Shown here: one piece after another, positions 34,402-43,209 of the stretch
How the letters are laid out: each line of letters begins with the position of its first letter
Numbering within the stretch: the stretch's first letter is position 1
DNA from: an uncultured Scytonema sp.
Lineage (GTDB): Bacteria > Cyanobacteriota > Cyanobacteriia > Cyanobacteriales > Nostocaceae
DNA length: 46,011 nucleotides
Assembly: GCA_937873135.1 (NCBI GenBank)
Contig: CALMVQ010000326.1
Location: 1-46,011 of the forward strand
Reading direction: 5' to 3'
The notes under the pieces: generated by a model
The model's database searches: none
What the model was told of the DNA's origin: nothing
The model's input: only the letters and a program-made list of their open reading frames with translations
Program-made: the position numbers and the translations under genes

Positions 34402-34639
34402 AACAATTTAAAATTCAAAATTCAAAGATTTGAAGCGCTGTAGACAAGGGAGCGGTGAAGGAGTAATTATGCGTCCGTTCAAATGCTTGGTGAGGGCGAA
34501 CAGCCCTGACGCTCGTGCCTCGCTACCGCTTCGCGCTTCGTCGCTAACGCTTCGAAGATCGCTAACGCTGCGAAGATCGCAGTCCCCGTGAGAGCGGGCT
34601 AACCCTCCTGCTTTCTCTGTCTCACCGTTCGCCCCTACG

Positions 34640-35671
34640 TCATTCCTGGAGATGTATAATAAACAAATCGTAGGTGCTGAAAGCTGGTTTTTCTTGCTCG
34701 ATGATTTTTCGGACTAGATTTTCGTCTAAGTTATTGGAGGGGTGAGTACGCAAGCGGACAACAAAGTGATAAGCTTGACCACCTCCCAAGACGGCATCTT
34801 CTCCGAGTTTTGCTCCTCCTATGACAAAACCCTGACCGAAGGGTTCAGTGATACTGATGTGTTTGTCTGCTTCTTGTGGGAGATCTTCATCTAGAGGCAA
34901 GTTTGTATATAGATGTAAGTAGAGACGCAGACCCTTACGAGTTCCTCGCCAGCGATAAAGTTCGACTGCACGACGAATTAAACGACGTTGTTGGGATATA
35001 TCCCAAATTGGATCGATGGGCCAAGCAACCCAGTGAGCCAAAAAGGGCAGCAAAGCTTGTGGTGCGGTAAGTGGATCTAGGTTCGCCCACATGACATTGA
35101 AGCTTTGAACGACTGGCTGAACGGTTTGCTCAAATATTTGAACGAAGCGACCAATAAAGTCCACTTCGCGATATAATGTTGGCAAAAAATTGATGTACGT
35201 ACTGTAGGGACGTACATATAAACCAAATTCTTCAAGCTGAATTTGTTCAAGATCGCCATCTGACTCTATATGTACCGAGACTTGACAAACGAAGTCGAGC
35301 TTCAATCGGTCTTTTTCTGGACTAAGTGCTTGTTGGTCTTCAAAAAATGTCGCAGGAACAGAGAAATAAAGCACGGCATCCATCTGTCCTCCAGGTGCAA
35401 TTTCGCGACCCTCGGTTCCAATCTGACACCATGTTATGGGAAAGTTACCTTTAACCTGCAAGCTAATCTGTAAGGTGCGTTGTTCCAAGTTCTTCACCTG
35501 CACAACCATCTCGCTGGGTTCTCCAGGATGCAAAAGCAAACTACGAGTCAGAATCGTTTCTGTTGCTATCCCTCCTGGAACTGGCAAAGCTGAGTTTGCT
35601 GAAGGTGCAGCCTCAGGAATCCGCATTGGAGTTAGTTGAACGCTGACAGGGCTATAACGAGCTTGGATCAT
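34640..35671 (-). CDS. Phage tail protein I-like baseplate protein
   Basis: A 343-residue protein. Residues 1-150 are a beta-rich domain with LEQRTLQISLQVKGNFPITW. From about 155 comes the conserved tail-protein core YINFLPTLYREVDFIGRFVQ, then FNVMWANLDPLTAPQALLPF and QRRLIRRAVELYRWRGTRKG, diagnostic of the P2 gpI-like family found next to baseplate J proteins. In contractile tails this protein forms part of the baseplate wedge with the J protein. The gene starts 9 bp after the baseplate J stop, so both are co-transcribed and probably co-assembled. Length and motifs look intact. Confidence 0.87.
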   Translation of the reverse strand: MIQARYSPVSVQLTPMRIPEAAPSANSALPVPGGIATETILTRSLLLHPGEPSEMVVQVKNLEQRTLQISLQVKGNFPITWCQIGTEGREIAPGGQMDAVLYFSVPATFFEDQQALSPEKDRLKLDFVCQVSVHIESDGDLEQIQLEEFGLYVRPYSTYINFLPTLYREVDFIGRFVQIFEQTVQPVVQSFNVMWANLDPLTAPQALLPFLAHWVAWPIDPIWDISQQRRLIRRAVELYRWRGTRKGLRLYLHLYTNLPLDEDLPQEADKHISITEPFGQGFVIGGAKLGEDAVLGGGQAYHFVVRLRTHPSNNLDENLVRKIIEQEKPAFSTYDLFIIHLQE

Positions 35672-35680
35672 TGCATTATC

Positions 35681-37879
35681 CTAACGACTGATGAGGCTGA
35701 TATCATGGCTTGAGCGCAAGCTTTGATCTGCCCAGGAACATACTAAGCCAAGTTCTCCTGGGTCAATAAAAGGCTCTGGATCTCTTTGCCGAACCCAAGC
35801 TTCGCCTTGCTTGCGGATGGGAAACAGGAGGACTGCACCCAAATAACGAACACCTCTGGTTTGTTGCAGTAATGCGATAATATCTGAAGGATAAACAGGT
35901 CTCCCAAACGGCCAACCTTCACCGTCCGCTCCCCCAATTAAGGGATTTAAATATCGATACAAAGTGACACGTAATTGACCCAAAATCTCCTCCCGCGCAC
36001 CGGGATGGTCGTAGGCTGGATCGAGAGCAACTTGCGTGCGCACAACAACGCCAGTGAATTCTGGCTGCTGAAGCTGCACATGTATTCCCAACAGCCTTCT
36101 TTCATTTAAGTAGTTCAAAACTTTCTGTTGAAGGACATCGCTGAGGGCAAATTGTTCTGGGGCTATTCCTTTTCCTTGTGCAATTGTATTCGTATTGGCC
36201 TGCGGGACGAGCAGTAGACGTACAGTGCCTGCGTCACGAGAAGACGTTGGTGTCAAACAACGGACGCGGGCGATCGCACCAGTATCAGCCTGCTTCGCCA
36301 AAACTTCAAAGTCTTCAGCAGTGACGGCGCGATCGCGAGTTCTCAATATTTGAGGAGCTCTCAACACGGCTTGATCGAGTGTCTCAGCATCGGCTCCATT
36401 TCGTGCTGATTGGTGGTTCTCTACCCTAGCAACATAAGGAACAGCCGACTTTAAAAACTGGAGTGTTCCACGTTGAACATTACCTTTTTCACCACCTCCA
36501 GTGCGATAAGCAACCATTCTAATCTCCGATCCGCGAGGGGGAACTGCTCCGTATTGGAGTTCTAGCTGTTCCTCTGGATCTCTGTTCGGGTTTCTCAAGT
36601 CTTCTGGCTGTGGTTGCTGTATTCTAGAGCGAATCTGCGTTTGGCGTGACAGAGCGTTAGGTTCGTGAATTAAAGGACCAAATTGGACTTTACCAGTGAC
36701 AGAATCGAGAGTGTAGTGGAGATCGTGGTCGCGAGAATCGGCAAAATCTGAAACTTCTTGCCACTTCCGAGGCAAACCTCCAGGAGGAGTCACGACAATG
36801 TACTCATCTTCTCGCCGACTTAAAATCGGAGTTACTTGTAATTGAAATATCTGACCTGGCTTACCATCACTAAATCCCAAGCGTTCATTGCGAATGATCG
36901 CACTCTGACTGACGCTCACACTACCACCAATTGCCCGGACATCTAAGCCAATAATTCTTGGAGAACTAGTGTAACCGGGACGGTTGGCATCAGGAGTGGT
37001 TAAGACACAGCGAAGCCAGCGACCGCGATAAGTTGTAAAGCTTGTCACAGGCCAATTGATCGGCAGATGAAGAATGATATCTGCACCTTGATCAAGATTG
37101 CGTCCCTGTTGGGCAATTTCATTAAAACTGAAGCCTTGAGTCTCATCATCAGCTTCCCGCAATAAAACTGGTTGCCAGTTTTGACCGTCCCATGCTTCCC
37201 ATCGACGCGGCGGTTGATTGGGGTTAATCCCTGTCGATGTGCCTGCAGATCCTTTAAACTTGATTTGCAGAACGTTGCCGTCTAGAGGCTCCTCCGGATC
37301 AAGTACTAAGTAAAAACAGTTACCTGGCTGCGCTCGCTCCTCAAATAAAAGTTGCTCGCGACCGGACATTTCACCATTGGGTTGGCGAGTCCACTGGCTG
37401 GTGACGCGATCGCGCAGAGTCTGAGGAATATTTTCGGCTGTTTGAGCAGTTAAGAAGTGTCGGAGACGGGGTAGACCAATGATTAAAGGACGATCTGTTG
37501 TGAAGACAATTGCTTCTGTCGTCTCAGTTCGCTCTGTTGCAACCTCTACCCCAGCAGGAATAGTGTAAGCTTCATTCAGGTCGGTGCTTAAATAAAAAGT
37601 CAAATCTGTTCGTGCGCTTGCTGGCGGTTGAAGACGAATACCGAGTAATTCTAGAAATGCTACATAATTTTTCCGAGGAACTTGGTTAAATCTGAGCAAC
37701 ATTTGGTCAGTCAACCAAGCAAATAATTCAATAAGTGTAATCCCAGGATCGCTGAGGTTATGGTCTGTCCACTCCGGACAGTAGCGCGGGATTCGCAGAA
37801 TGCACTCTTCCACTAGCTCATCAAAAGTGCGATCGTCTAAGTTGGAAGAAGGTAATTTAGGTAAAAAGTCAAATTCCAC
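35681..37879 (-). CDS. Baseplate J-like protein (Pvc11/12 type)
   Basis: A 732-residue putative baseplate assembly protein. The N-terminus (DRTFDELVEECILRIPRYCP, then EWTDHNLSDPGITLIELFAW) is the hallmark of the large gpJ-like wedge proteins of contractile injection systems. The central beta-rich region has FGPLIHEPNALSRQTQIRSR, and the J core includes RTRDRAVTAEDFEVLAKQAD and IARVRCLTP. The C-terminal part carries VYPSDIIALLQQTRGVRYLG. It is the main wedge component, linking the baseplate hub to sheath contraction. gp25 lies 69 bp upstream and the tail protein I-like gene 9 bp downstream in one operon. Intact and full length. Confidence 0.92.
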   Translation of the reverse strand: MEFDFLPKLPSSNLDDRTFDELVEECILRIPRYCPEWTDHNLSDPGITLIELFAWLTDQMLLRFNQVPRKNYVAFLELLGIRLQPPASARTDLTFYLSTDLNEAYTIPAGVEVATERTETTEAIVFTTDRPLIIGLPRLRHFLTAQTAENIPQTLRDRVTSQWTRQPNGEMSGREQLLFEERAQPGNCFYLVLDPEEPLDGNVLQIKFKGSAGTSTGINPNQPPRRWEAWDGQNWQPVLLREADDETQGFSFNEIAQQGRNLDQGADIILHLPINWPVTSFTTYRGRWLRCVLTTPDANRPGYTSSPRIIGLDVRAIGGSVSVSQSAIIRNERLGFSDGKPGQIFQLQVTPILSRREDEYIVVTPPGGLPRKWQEVSDFADSRDHDLHYTLDSVTGKVQFGPLIHEPNALSRQTQIRSRIQQPQPEDLRNPNRDPEEQLELQYGAVPPRGSEIRMVAYRTGGGEKGNVQRGTLQFLKSAVPYVARVENHQSARNGADAETLDQAVLRAPQILRTRDRAVTAEDFEVLAKQADTGAIARVRCLTPTSSRDAGTVRLLLVPQANTNTIAQGKGIAPEQFALSDVLQQKVLNYLNERRLLGIHVQLQQPEFTGVVVRTQVALDPAYDHPGAREEILGQLRVTLYRYLNPLIGGADGEGWPFGRPVYPSDIIALLQQTRGVRYLGAVLLFPIRKQGEAWVRQRDPEPFIDPGELGLVCSWADQSLRSSHDISLISR

Positions 37880-37948
37880 AGTCGTTATACCAATTTATAT
37901 ACGCGGTTTTTAGATTTTAAATACAAAACGAGTAACTAACCAGTACTG

Positions 37949-38368
37949 CTACGACTCCACCGTTGTGAGTAGATAAAAAGGATAGACAAAACTGTAAATA
38001 TCAGGAAAATCTTTGAGACGATAATTAATAATAATGTCCACTCTGCCTCGTACAGGGTCGGGATCTGTTTGTACTTCATCAATATTGATCCGTGGTTCCC
38101 ATGTCTCTAACGCTTCTAAAACATAGAGGCGAATCTTAATGAGAGTTTCGCTACTCATGGGTGCAAACACCAGTTCCGACAAACGCGATCCAAAATTAGG
38201 ACGATAGACTCTCTCTCCCAGTCCCGTACATAAGATTAGCCAAATCGATTCTTTAACCTTTTGGGCGTCAGCGGTCAACTTTATCCCTCCTTGCACGTCC
38301 AAGCGCAACGGAAAAGCCCAACCCCTGCCTAAATATTCTCGTTGCGGACCGTTAACCGCGTCTGGCAT
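37949..38368 (-). CDS. gp25-like baseplate wedge protein (Pvc9 type)
   Basis: A 139-residue lysozyme-like-fold protein of the GPW/gp25 family. Key blocks are REYLGRGWAFPLRLDVQGGI, VKESIWLILCTGLGERVYRP and NFGSRLSELVF. The EIxR-like segment GLGERVYRPNFGS is the motif by which gp25 anchors the first sheath ring. It is the first gene of the minus-strand run gp25-baseplate J-tail protein I. The sequence upstream contains no further CIS gene, so the operon starts here. The start ATG is at 38368, and length is typical. Confidence 0.92.
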   Translation of the reverse strand: MPDAVNGPQREYLGRGWAFPLRLDVQGGIKLTADAQKVKESIWLILCTGLGERVYRPNFGSRLSELVFAPMSSETLIKIRLYVLEALETWEPRINIDEVQTDPDPVRGRVDIIINYRLKDFPDIYSFVYPFYLLTTVES

Positions 38369-38707
38369 TTATCTTTCCTTTGACGATAGGTATACATAGA
38401 ATTAAGAATATCGAGGCTGAGGGTACAAGCATATTCGCCAAAGGTCGAGTTTGGGAAATCAGGAAAGATATGATAAGAATAAACTCTAGAAGCAATGCGG
38501 AATAAAGATGCCAAAATATGCTATGCAGTGCCAGTCGCCACATGCTTTCTGCACACCCTCTGCTCTACAGGGGCACGCTCGGGCGATTGGAGTGCACATC
38601 CGTATGCCTTGGGCATCGCTTTCACCCAGATTTATGCGTGGAAGCACTCACTGTGCCCAACCTAGCTTCTGAAGTAAAACTATAATTTAGCCAGTCAGAA
38701 AACAACA
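38369..38707. other. Divergent intergenic region between baseplate operon and toxin-antitoxin pair
   Basis: These 339 bp hold promoters for both directions. GC-rich stretches around 38560-38640 look like repeat debris. Two overlapping minus-strand frames here give no recognisable protein. Confidence 0.5.
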
Positions 38708-38923
38708 ATGCTACGAACCATTGAAGGAATTTATAAAAACGGCAAAATCGAACTTGCCGAAACACCAATTGACATTACTGAAAGTCGAGTTTTTGTAACT
38801 TTCTTAGAAACAAAACCAACCACTTGGTCGGAAATTATTATGCAACATCAAGGTATAGCAGAGACTATAATTTTTGAGTCTTACCGAGATGAACTGCTCT
38901 CACCTAACGAAGTCGAGTTTTAA
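38708..38923 (+). CDS. Antitoxin of a VapBC-type pair (DUF104-like)
   Basis: A 71-residue protein starting MLRTIEGIYKNGKIELAETP, matching small antitoxins in which a beta-hairpin N-terminus (EGIYKNGKIEL) precedes a helical toxin-binding tail. It binds DNA as a dimer and neutralises the PIN toxin encoded next. Its TAA stop overlaps the toxin start region, the usual coupled arrangement. Unlike the pair at 17.3 kb, this one is whole. Confidence 0.8.
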   Translation: MLRTIEGIYKNGKIELAETPIDITESRVFVTFLETKPTTWSEIIMQHQGIAETIIFESYRDELLSPNEVEF

Positions 38924-38925
38924 TG

Positions 38926-39330
38926 ATGGGTTACTTACTCGATACCTGCGTAATTAGTGATTTTGTTAAGGGAGAAAAAAACACCCTCAAGCGATTAAAA
39001 TCTACTTCTCCTGTTGAGATTTTTATTTCATCGTTAACAATGATGGAGGTGAAATATGGATTGGCAATCAATCCCCAACGTGCTGTCAAAATTCAATTGG
39101 TGATTGAAACATTCTTAAGTTCAATTACAATCTTACCTTTTGGTGTGTCAGAAGCAGAACTTATCGCCAAAATCAGAAGTATGCTGAAAGCAGCAGGTAC
39201 TCCCATCGCTGCTTATGATGTTCTGATCGCGGCAACAGCATTAACCCACAATCATATTATTGTAACATCTAACTTGAAAGAATTTCAAAGAGTACCAAGT
39301 TTGCAAATCGAGAATTGGCGTTCCTCTTAA
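38926..39330 (+). CDS. PIN-domain toxin ribonuclease (VapC family)
   Basis: A 134-residue PIN-domain endoribonuclease that cleaves cellular RNA when freed from its antitoxin. Acidic active-site residues are visible in YLLDTCVISDF (first Asp), SSLTMMEVKYGL (Glu) and AYDVLIAATAL (Asp). TSNLKEFQRV is the usual fourth block, with Asn in place of the common Asp. A start at 38923 overlapping the antitoxin stop is possible; I prefer the second ATG, giving MGYLLDTC. The module sits beside the CIS region and may serve as a stabilising addiction unit. Confidence 0.9.
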   Translation: MGYLLDTCVISDFVKGEKNTLKRLKSTSPVEIFISSLTMMEVKYGLAINPQRAVKIQLVIETFLSSITILPFGVSEAELIAKIRSMLKAAGTPIAAYDVLIAATALTHNHIIVTSNLKEFQRVPSLQIENWRSS

Positions 39331-39446
39331 ATTGCGATTGCCCACTAGCTCGTGAGAGTGCACATCCGGCTGTGCTGTAACCAAATCAAACATAACAAGA
39401 GGGTAGTGCTTAGTACAGAATTGCAAAGATTCATAGCGTTATGTTC

Positions 39447-39478
39447 GTAGTTGCGCTTTAGCGCTAAAGCGCAACTAC
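39447..39478. repeat. Perfect 32-bp palindrome (GTAGTTGCGCTTTAGC family)
   Basis: The two 16-base halves are exact reverse complements. The arm is shared with the larger hairpin at 15314-15375. It lies 117 bp after the vapC stop. Confidence 0.85.
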
Positions 39479-40340
39479 AAGCCTTTTATTCCGATACGAA
39501 TTTATGAAACGCTGTACTTAGCATATTTTACCAATCCGCCTCTAGACATCACGCTAATTCAATAGTTATAAGAGTAGACAATCCAAACAGGGCAAACCGA
39601 AGCATTACGAGCATATCCTACAGGAAACATTCACGAATACAATCGCTGCAGGTTCAGGTGGTGTGAGCTAGTTTGGGGTATTGAACAGCGATCGCCTCCA
39701 AAACTTATCTCAGTTAGAGCATGATTGCTTTTACATAGTTAAGTAACAGGTTTCAGAGGTTTGACGTATCAAAAGGTCGCCCGAAGTGGGGGGAGTCGAA
39801 GGGACAAGATGAGTGAGACGGAAAAAATAGATCCATAACTTTCCTTAACTTATCCTCATCGACGCAGATACTATTTACTCATAAAGTAAAGGAGTCTTGA
39901 AAAACGGATGGGTTGGGTTCATCACCTAACAGATAGGACAGACTAATATTCAGTATAATTACTCATTGACTTCGGCTGTGCTATCTTAACCTGTCACGAA
40001 TGAGACTTACAAATTTGTACCAAGAATGGGAACCATGTCTTCTGCTTATACATATCGGCGGTATTGAGGAACGTCTCTTTGGAAAAGACTCGTACCCCTT
40101 GGCTCTGCTAATTCGTCTAGGGATTCCAATGCGACAAATCAGCAGTGCTGGCCTAAGTTGAACTCGTTGATCGGACTTCAGGGTGGTTAAGTTGAACTTA
40201 ACTTAAATCTATCTTGAGAAACTTGCCTGGTTTCAATTAGACGAAAGTCGAAAAATGAGCATAGTGCAGGCTGGCTGAAATAACTTACCAGTAAATCTCA
40301 AACCAAAAGCTTGATATATAAGGATTTCATTATGAGTGCC

Positions 40341-40373
40341 TTTTGACTTTTTACTTTTGCCTTGTTGCAATAG
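40341..40373. repeat. Degenerate fragment of the 110-bp element
   Basis: The stretch ACTTTTTACTTTTGCCTTGT corresponds to one end of the MITE-like element, followed by TGCAATAG in place of TGTACTAG. The other end is missing, so it is an old fragment. Confidence 0.5.
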
Positions 40374-40930
40374 TTGTCACATAGGGATTGCCCGCGCTCT
40401 CACCGAAAGAACCGACACACGCAGCCTCAATGTAAAGTTGTGTTTATTTATGCCAACTTATAATTATCATTATCGGGCTTTGTCCTCCTTCGGATACTAA
40501 GATAACAAACATTAATATCTAAAAAAATTTAAGTACAGAGTCGATAACAATTGATGCATTAGGCGAAACCTAATACAATCTAACCATCTACAACTTCCAA
40601 AACAAGTGCATAACTTGTTTTTACTAACACCTATACAGAATATAAAACGAGAACAGAAGACGACATGTTAGTATGCAACTATTCCTTGAATGGAAAACTC
40701 AGTTTGCCATAACCATCAAAATTTTTTCGTTAGACTCACATTCAGTTACTGTCTAACAGGTGGGTTAAGTTGTACGTTTACTAAATCTAGGTCATTCAAG
40801 TCGTTTGTAATTAATATTTACAAAGGACAGCCTTAATGAATAAGAGTGCAACAGAGATATCTATTTAAGCTTAGTACTGAAAGCAAAGCGCTATCTGTTC
40901 AAGATAAACCCTACGCTCAAATGTGTTGCC

Positions 40931-42061
40931 ATGATTATGCAGTCTACAAAGATAATGACTACAGCAGTAGGTTCCTCTAACCAAAACATCAATACTGGTT
41001 CCAACACTTCACGTTCCGAAGAAATACAAAGTTTTTGTCAACTCCAAATTGAACATATAACAGCTCGAGAGCCTATTTTTTGGGGTCGAATTGTCTATCA
41101 CGATGCGAGCAGAAAAAACCACGATATTGTGACTAATTATACTAGAAAAATTGAGAGAGAAACATTAGCTTATTTGAATTCAGAAGAATGGCTGACAGAC
41201 TCCTATGCTGCTTTTAGTTTAAATAAAATCAGCCTTGCTCATGTGATGCGATCGCATTGTTATATTTGTCCTATAGGATACAGAAACCAAAAACCGGAAT
41301 ATATCCTAATACTTGCTTCAGAACCTCTATCCCCAACTTTACAACAGGATGTAAAGCAGTCTGCAATCATACTAAATAAGTACTTAGATCTGTACACAGA
41401 ATGTGAGCGTCAGCAAGCTGAAATTCAACTTTTGGAACATGTAGTTCAGCGTGCGGGACATCAGTTGCGTAATCCCTTGGCAACAATCGGTCTTTATGCA
41501 GAAAATTTATACTTGGGATTACCATCTGGTTCTTGGCAAGAACAGGCGGCAGTTATTCGTGAAACTGTACAAAATTTAGATACCAACTTAACCGAGTTAA
41601 TTTATTGTGGTCAGGGAACAAAATTAAAGGTAACTCTTCAAGACTTAAGAACTTTAGTAGCTGAAAGTATTCAGGGATTAAACCCTGTCATCCAGCAGAA
41701 GAACCTACAAGTATGCTACCCCGAAACCACAACTACCCTGGCAATAGATCGCTTGCAAATGAAGCAAGTTTTTGATAACTTACTCAGCAATGCTGTTCAT
41801 TTTAGTCCAGAGTCAGGCATTATCAACTGTAGTTGGCAAGTTTTTCAAAATGAAATTCTGATTAGAATCGCTGACGAGGGACCAGGATTATCTACAGATG
41901 ATTTAAAAAAAATATTTACTCCCTTTTATTCGCGTCGTTCAGGAGGTACGGGGTTAGGTTTGACTATTGCTAAAAAAATTGTTCTTGATCATCAAGGAAG
42001 TCTTTGGGCACAAAATTTACCACAAGGGGGAGCACAGTTTTACTTGAGTTTACCCCGATAG
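40931..42061 (+). CDS. Soluble sensor histidine kinase with GAF-like N-terminus
   Basis: A 376-residue kinase with no membrane span. Residues about 30-155 form a sensor region of GAF-like character (AREPIFWGRIVYHDASRKNH, CPIGYRNQKPEYILILASEP). The dimerisation box is HVVQRAGHQLRNPLATIGLY with phosphoacceptor His177. The ATP domain has FDNLLSNAVHFSP (N-box), ADEGPGLS and GGTGLGLTIAKKI, all intact. A response-regulator gene follows after 186 bp, so they are a cognate pair. Met3 or Met9 are possible alternative starts; no strong ribosome-binding site is seen. The ligand is unknown. Confidence 0.88.
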   Translation: MIMQSTKIMTTAVGSSNQNINTGSNTSRSEEIQSFCQLQIEHITAREPIFWGRIVYHDASRKNHDIVTNYTRKIERETLAYLNSEEWLTDSYAAFSLNKISLAHVMRSHCYICPIGYRNQKPEYILILASEPLSPTLQQDVKQSAIILNKYLDLYTECERQQAEIQLLEHVVQRAGHQLRNPLATIGLYAENLYLGLPSGSWQEQAAVIRETVQNLDTNLTELIYCGQGTKLKVTLQDLRTLVAESIQGLNPVIQQKNLQVCYPETTTTLAIDRLQMKQVFDNLLSNAVHFSPESGIINCSWQVFQNEILIRIADEGPGLSTDDLKKIFTPFYSRRSGGTGLGLTIAKKIVLDHQGSLWAQNLPQGGAQFYLSLPR

Positions 42062-42247
42062 ATAAATTCTTAGTAGTGCGTTAACCTAAAAATGATGGTG
42101 AACGCGAAGAGTTGCGAATGGGCAAAGCTTTGGTGGGTACAGCAAGCGGCACAAAAAAATTAGGATTTAATAAACAATCTTGCGGTTACACTCTACGTAT
42201 GTTTTAGATAATTTTTAATACTCAAGCACTACCGACAGATTAACATT

Positions 42248-42922
42248 ATGACAGATCAAAAACTTTCAGTTTTGCTTGTAGATGACGATCGCGTCTTTCG
42301 TCAGGGGTTGCATACGCTCCTGGATTTTTATAGTGTTAGCGCACAGCTTCTTATAGAAGTGGTGGGTGAAGCAGCCTCTATTGAGCAAGCTTTAAGCCTT
42401 GCAGCTCAACAAAAACCTGCTTTAATTCTTCTCGATTTAGAATTAGAATCTGGTGACGGAATTACCACTCTCCTGCGTCTTCGGGAGATGCTTTTTGCTG
42501 GTAAGGTTTTAGTGTTGTCAGCTCATCAAGAAGATGATTGGATCTTCCGTGCTATGCAAGCAGGTGCTACAGGCTATATCTTTAAAAATCGTTTGGCGAC
42601 GCAGTTGTTTGAGGCAATTACGACAGCGCTGAAGTCAGAAATTTATCTGCCTACAGAAGTCGCAAGTCGTTTTTTCCGACAATTTCAATCTTATTCAGAG
42701 GCTTCTTTTCAAGCAAGACAAAACCTTCATTTAACAGAACGGGAACAAGAAGTTCTACACTGGTTAGCGCAAGGAGATTCTAATGAAACAATCGCTAAAC
42801 GTTTATATGTGACGGTGGCTACTGTTAAGGCTCATCTCACAAGCATTTTTGAAAAGTTGCAGGTGACAAGCCGTACCCAAGCTATTGTCGCTGCGATGAA
42901 GCTTGGTCTGATTAGCTGTTAG
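42248..42922 (+). CDS. NarL/FixJ-type response regulator
   Basis: A 224-residue transcription factor. The receiver domain (about 5-125) has VDDDR for the acidic pocket, phosphoacceptor Asp63 in LILLDLELESGDG, VLVLSAH and the conserved Lys in YIFKNR. The C-terminal LuxR-type helix-turn-helix (about 155-220) reads LHLTEREQEVLHWLAQGDSN, then YVTVATVKAHLTSIFEKLQV. It follows the kinase gene at 40931 and is its probable partner. The target could be the downstream pseudokinase/FHA genes, but I see no binding site to prove it. Confidence 0.93.
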   Translation: MTDQKLSVLLVDDDRVFRQGLHTLLDFYSVSAQLLIEVVGEAASIEQALSLAAQQKPALILLDLELESGDGITTLLRLREMLFAGKVLVLSAHQEDDWIFRAMQAGATGYIFKNRLATQLFEAITTALKSEIYLPTEVASRFFRQFQSYSEASFQARQNLHLTEREQEVLHWLAQGDSNETIAKRLYVTVATVKAHLTSIFEKLQVTSRTQAIVAAMKLGLISC

Positions 42923-43209
42923 CTGTTATCCCTCTTCTGTCACTCTGATTAGAGAAAAAGATTAAACTTCTCTTCAACTTTAAGTAGAATTTATAATATT
43001 AGGCGATCGCACTCTGTTATTTGTCATTTAAATCCCCTGGCTACAAAATTTTTGGAAAATGAGGAAGAGAGATTATGGGCTGAAGAAAGCGCTCAAATTC
43101 AGGTCAAGCAGAGACAATTTTTTTCACGTTCGTGTTTTACGAAGTGCCCTAAATATGAATTTTTATTACAAAAAAAAAATTAGTTAATCACTCTAAAGGA
43201 GTATCTTAG

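Larger units (their letters stand above)
39331..40930. other. 1.6-kb gene-poor region
   Basis: The largest gap in the window. It contains the palindrome at 39447-39478, a degenerate fragment of the 110-bp element (40341-40373), and a 53-codon ATG frame at 40000-40161 (MRLTNLYQEWEPCLLLIHIG...) that I cannot match to a family and that may be a gene relic. The rest is AT-rich with no clear signals. It probably includes the promoter of the kinase gene at 40931. Confidence 0.5.

Noticed and set aside
40000-40161. 53-codon ATG frame in the large gap
   Set aside because: No recognisable family, no ribosome-binding site and isolated position; it may be a relic, so it is not called as a gene.
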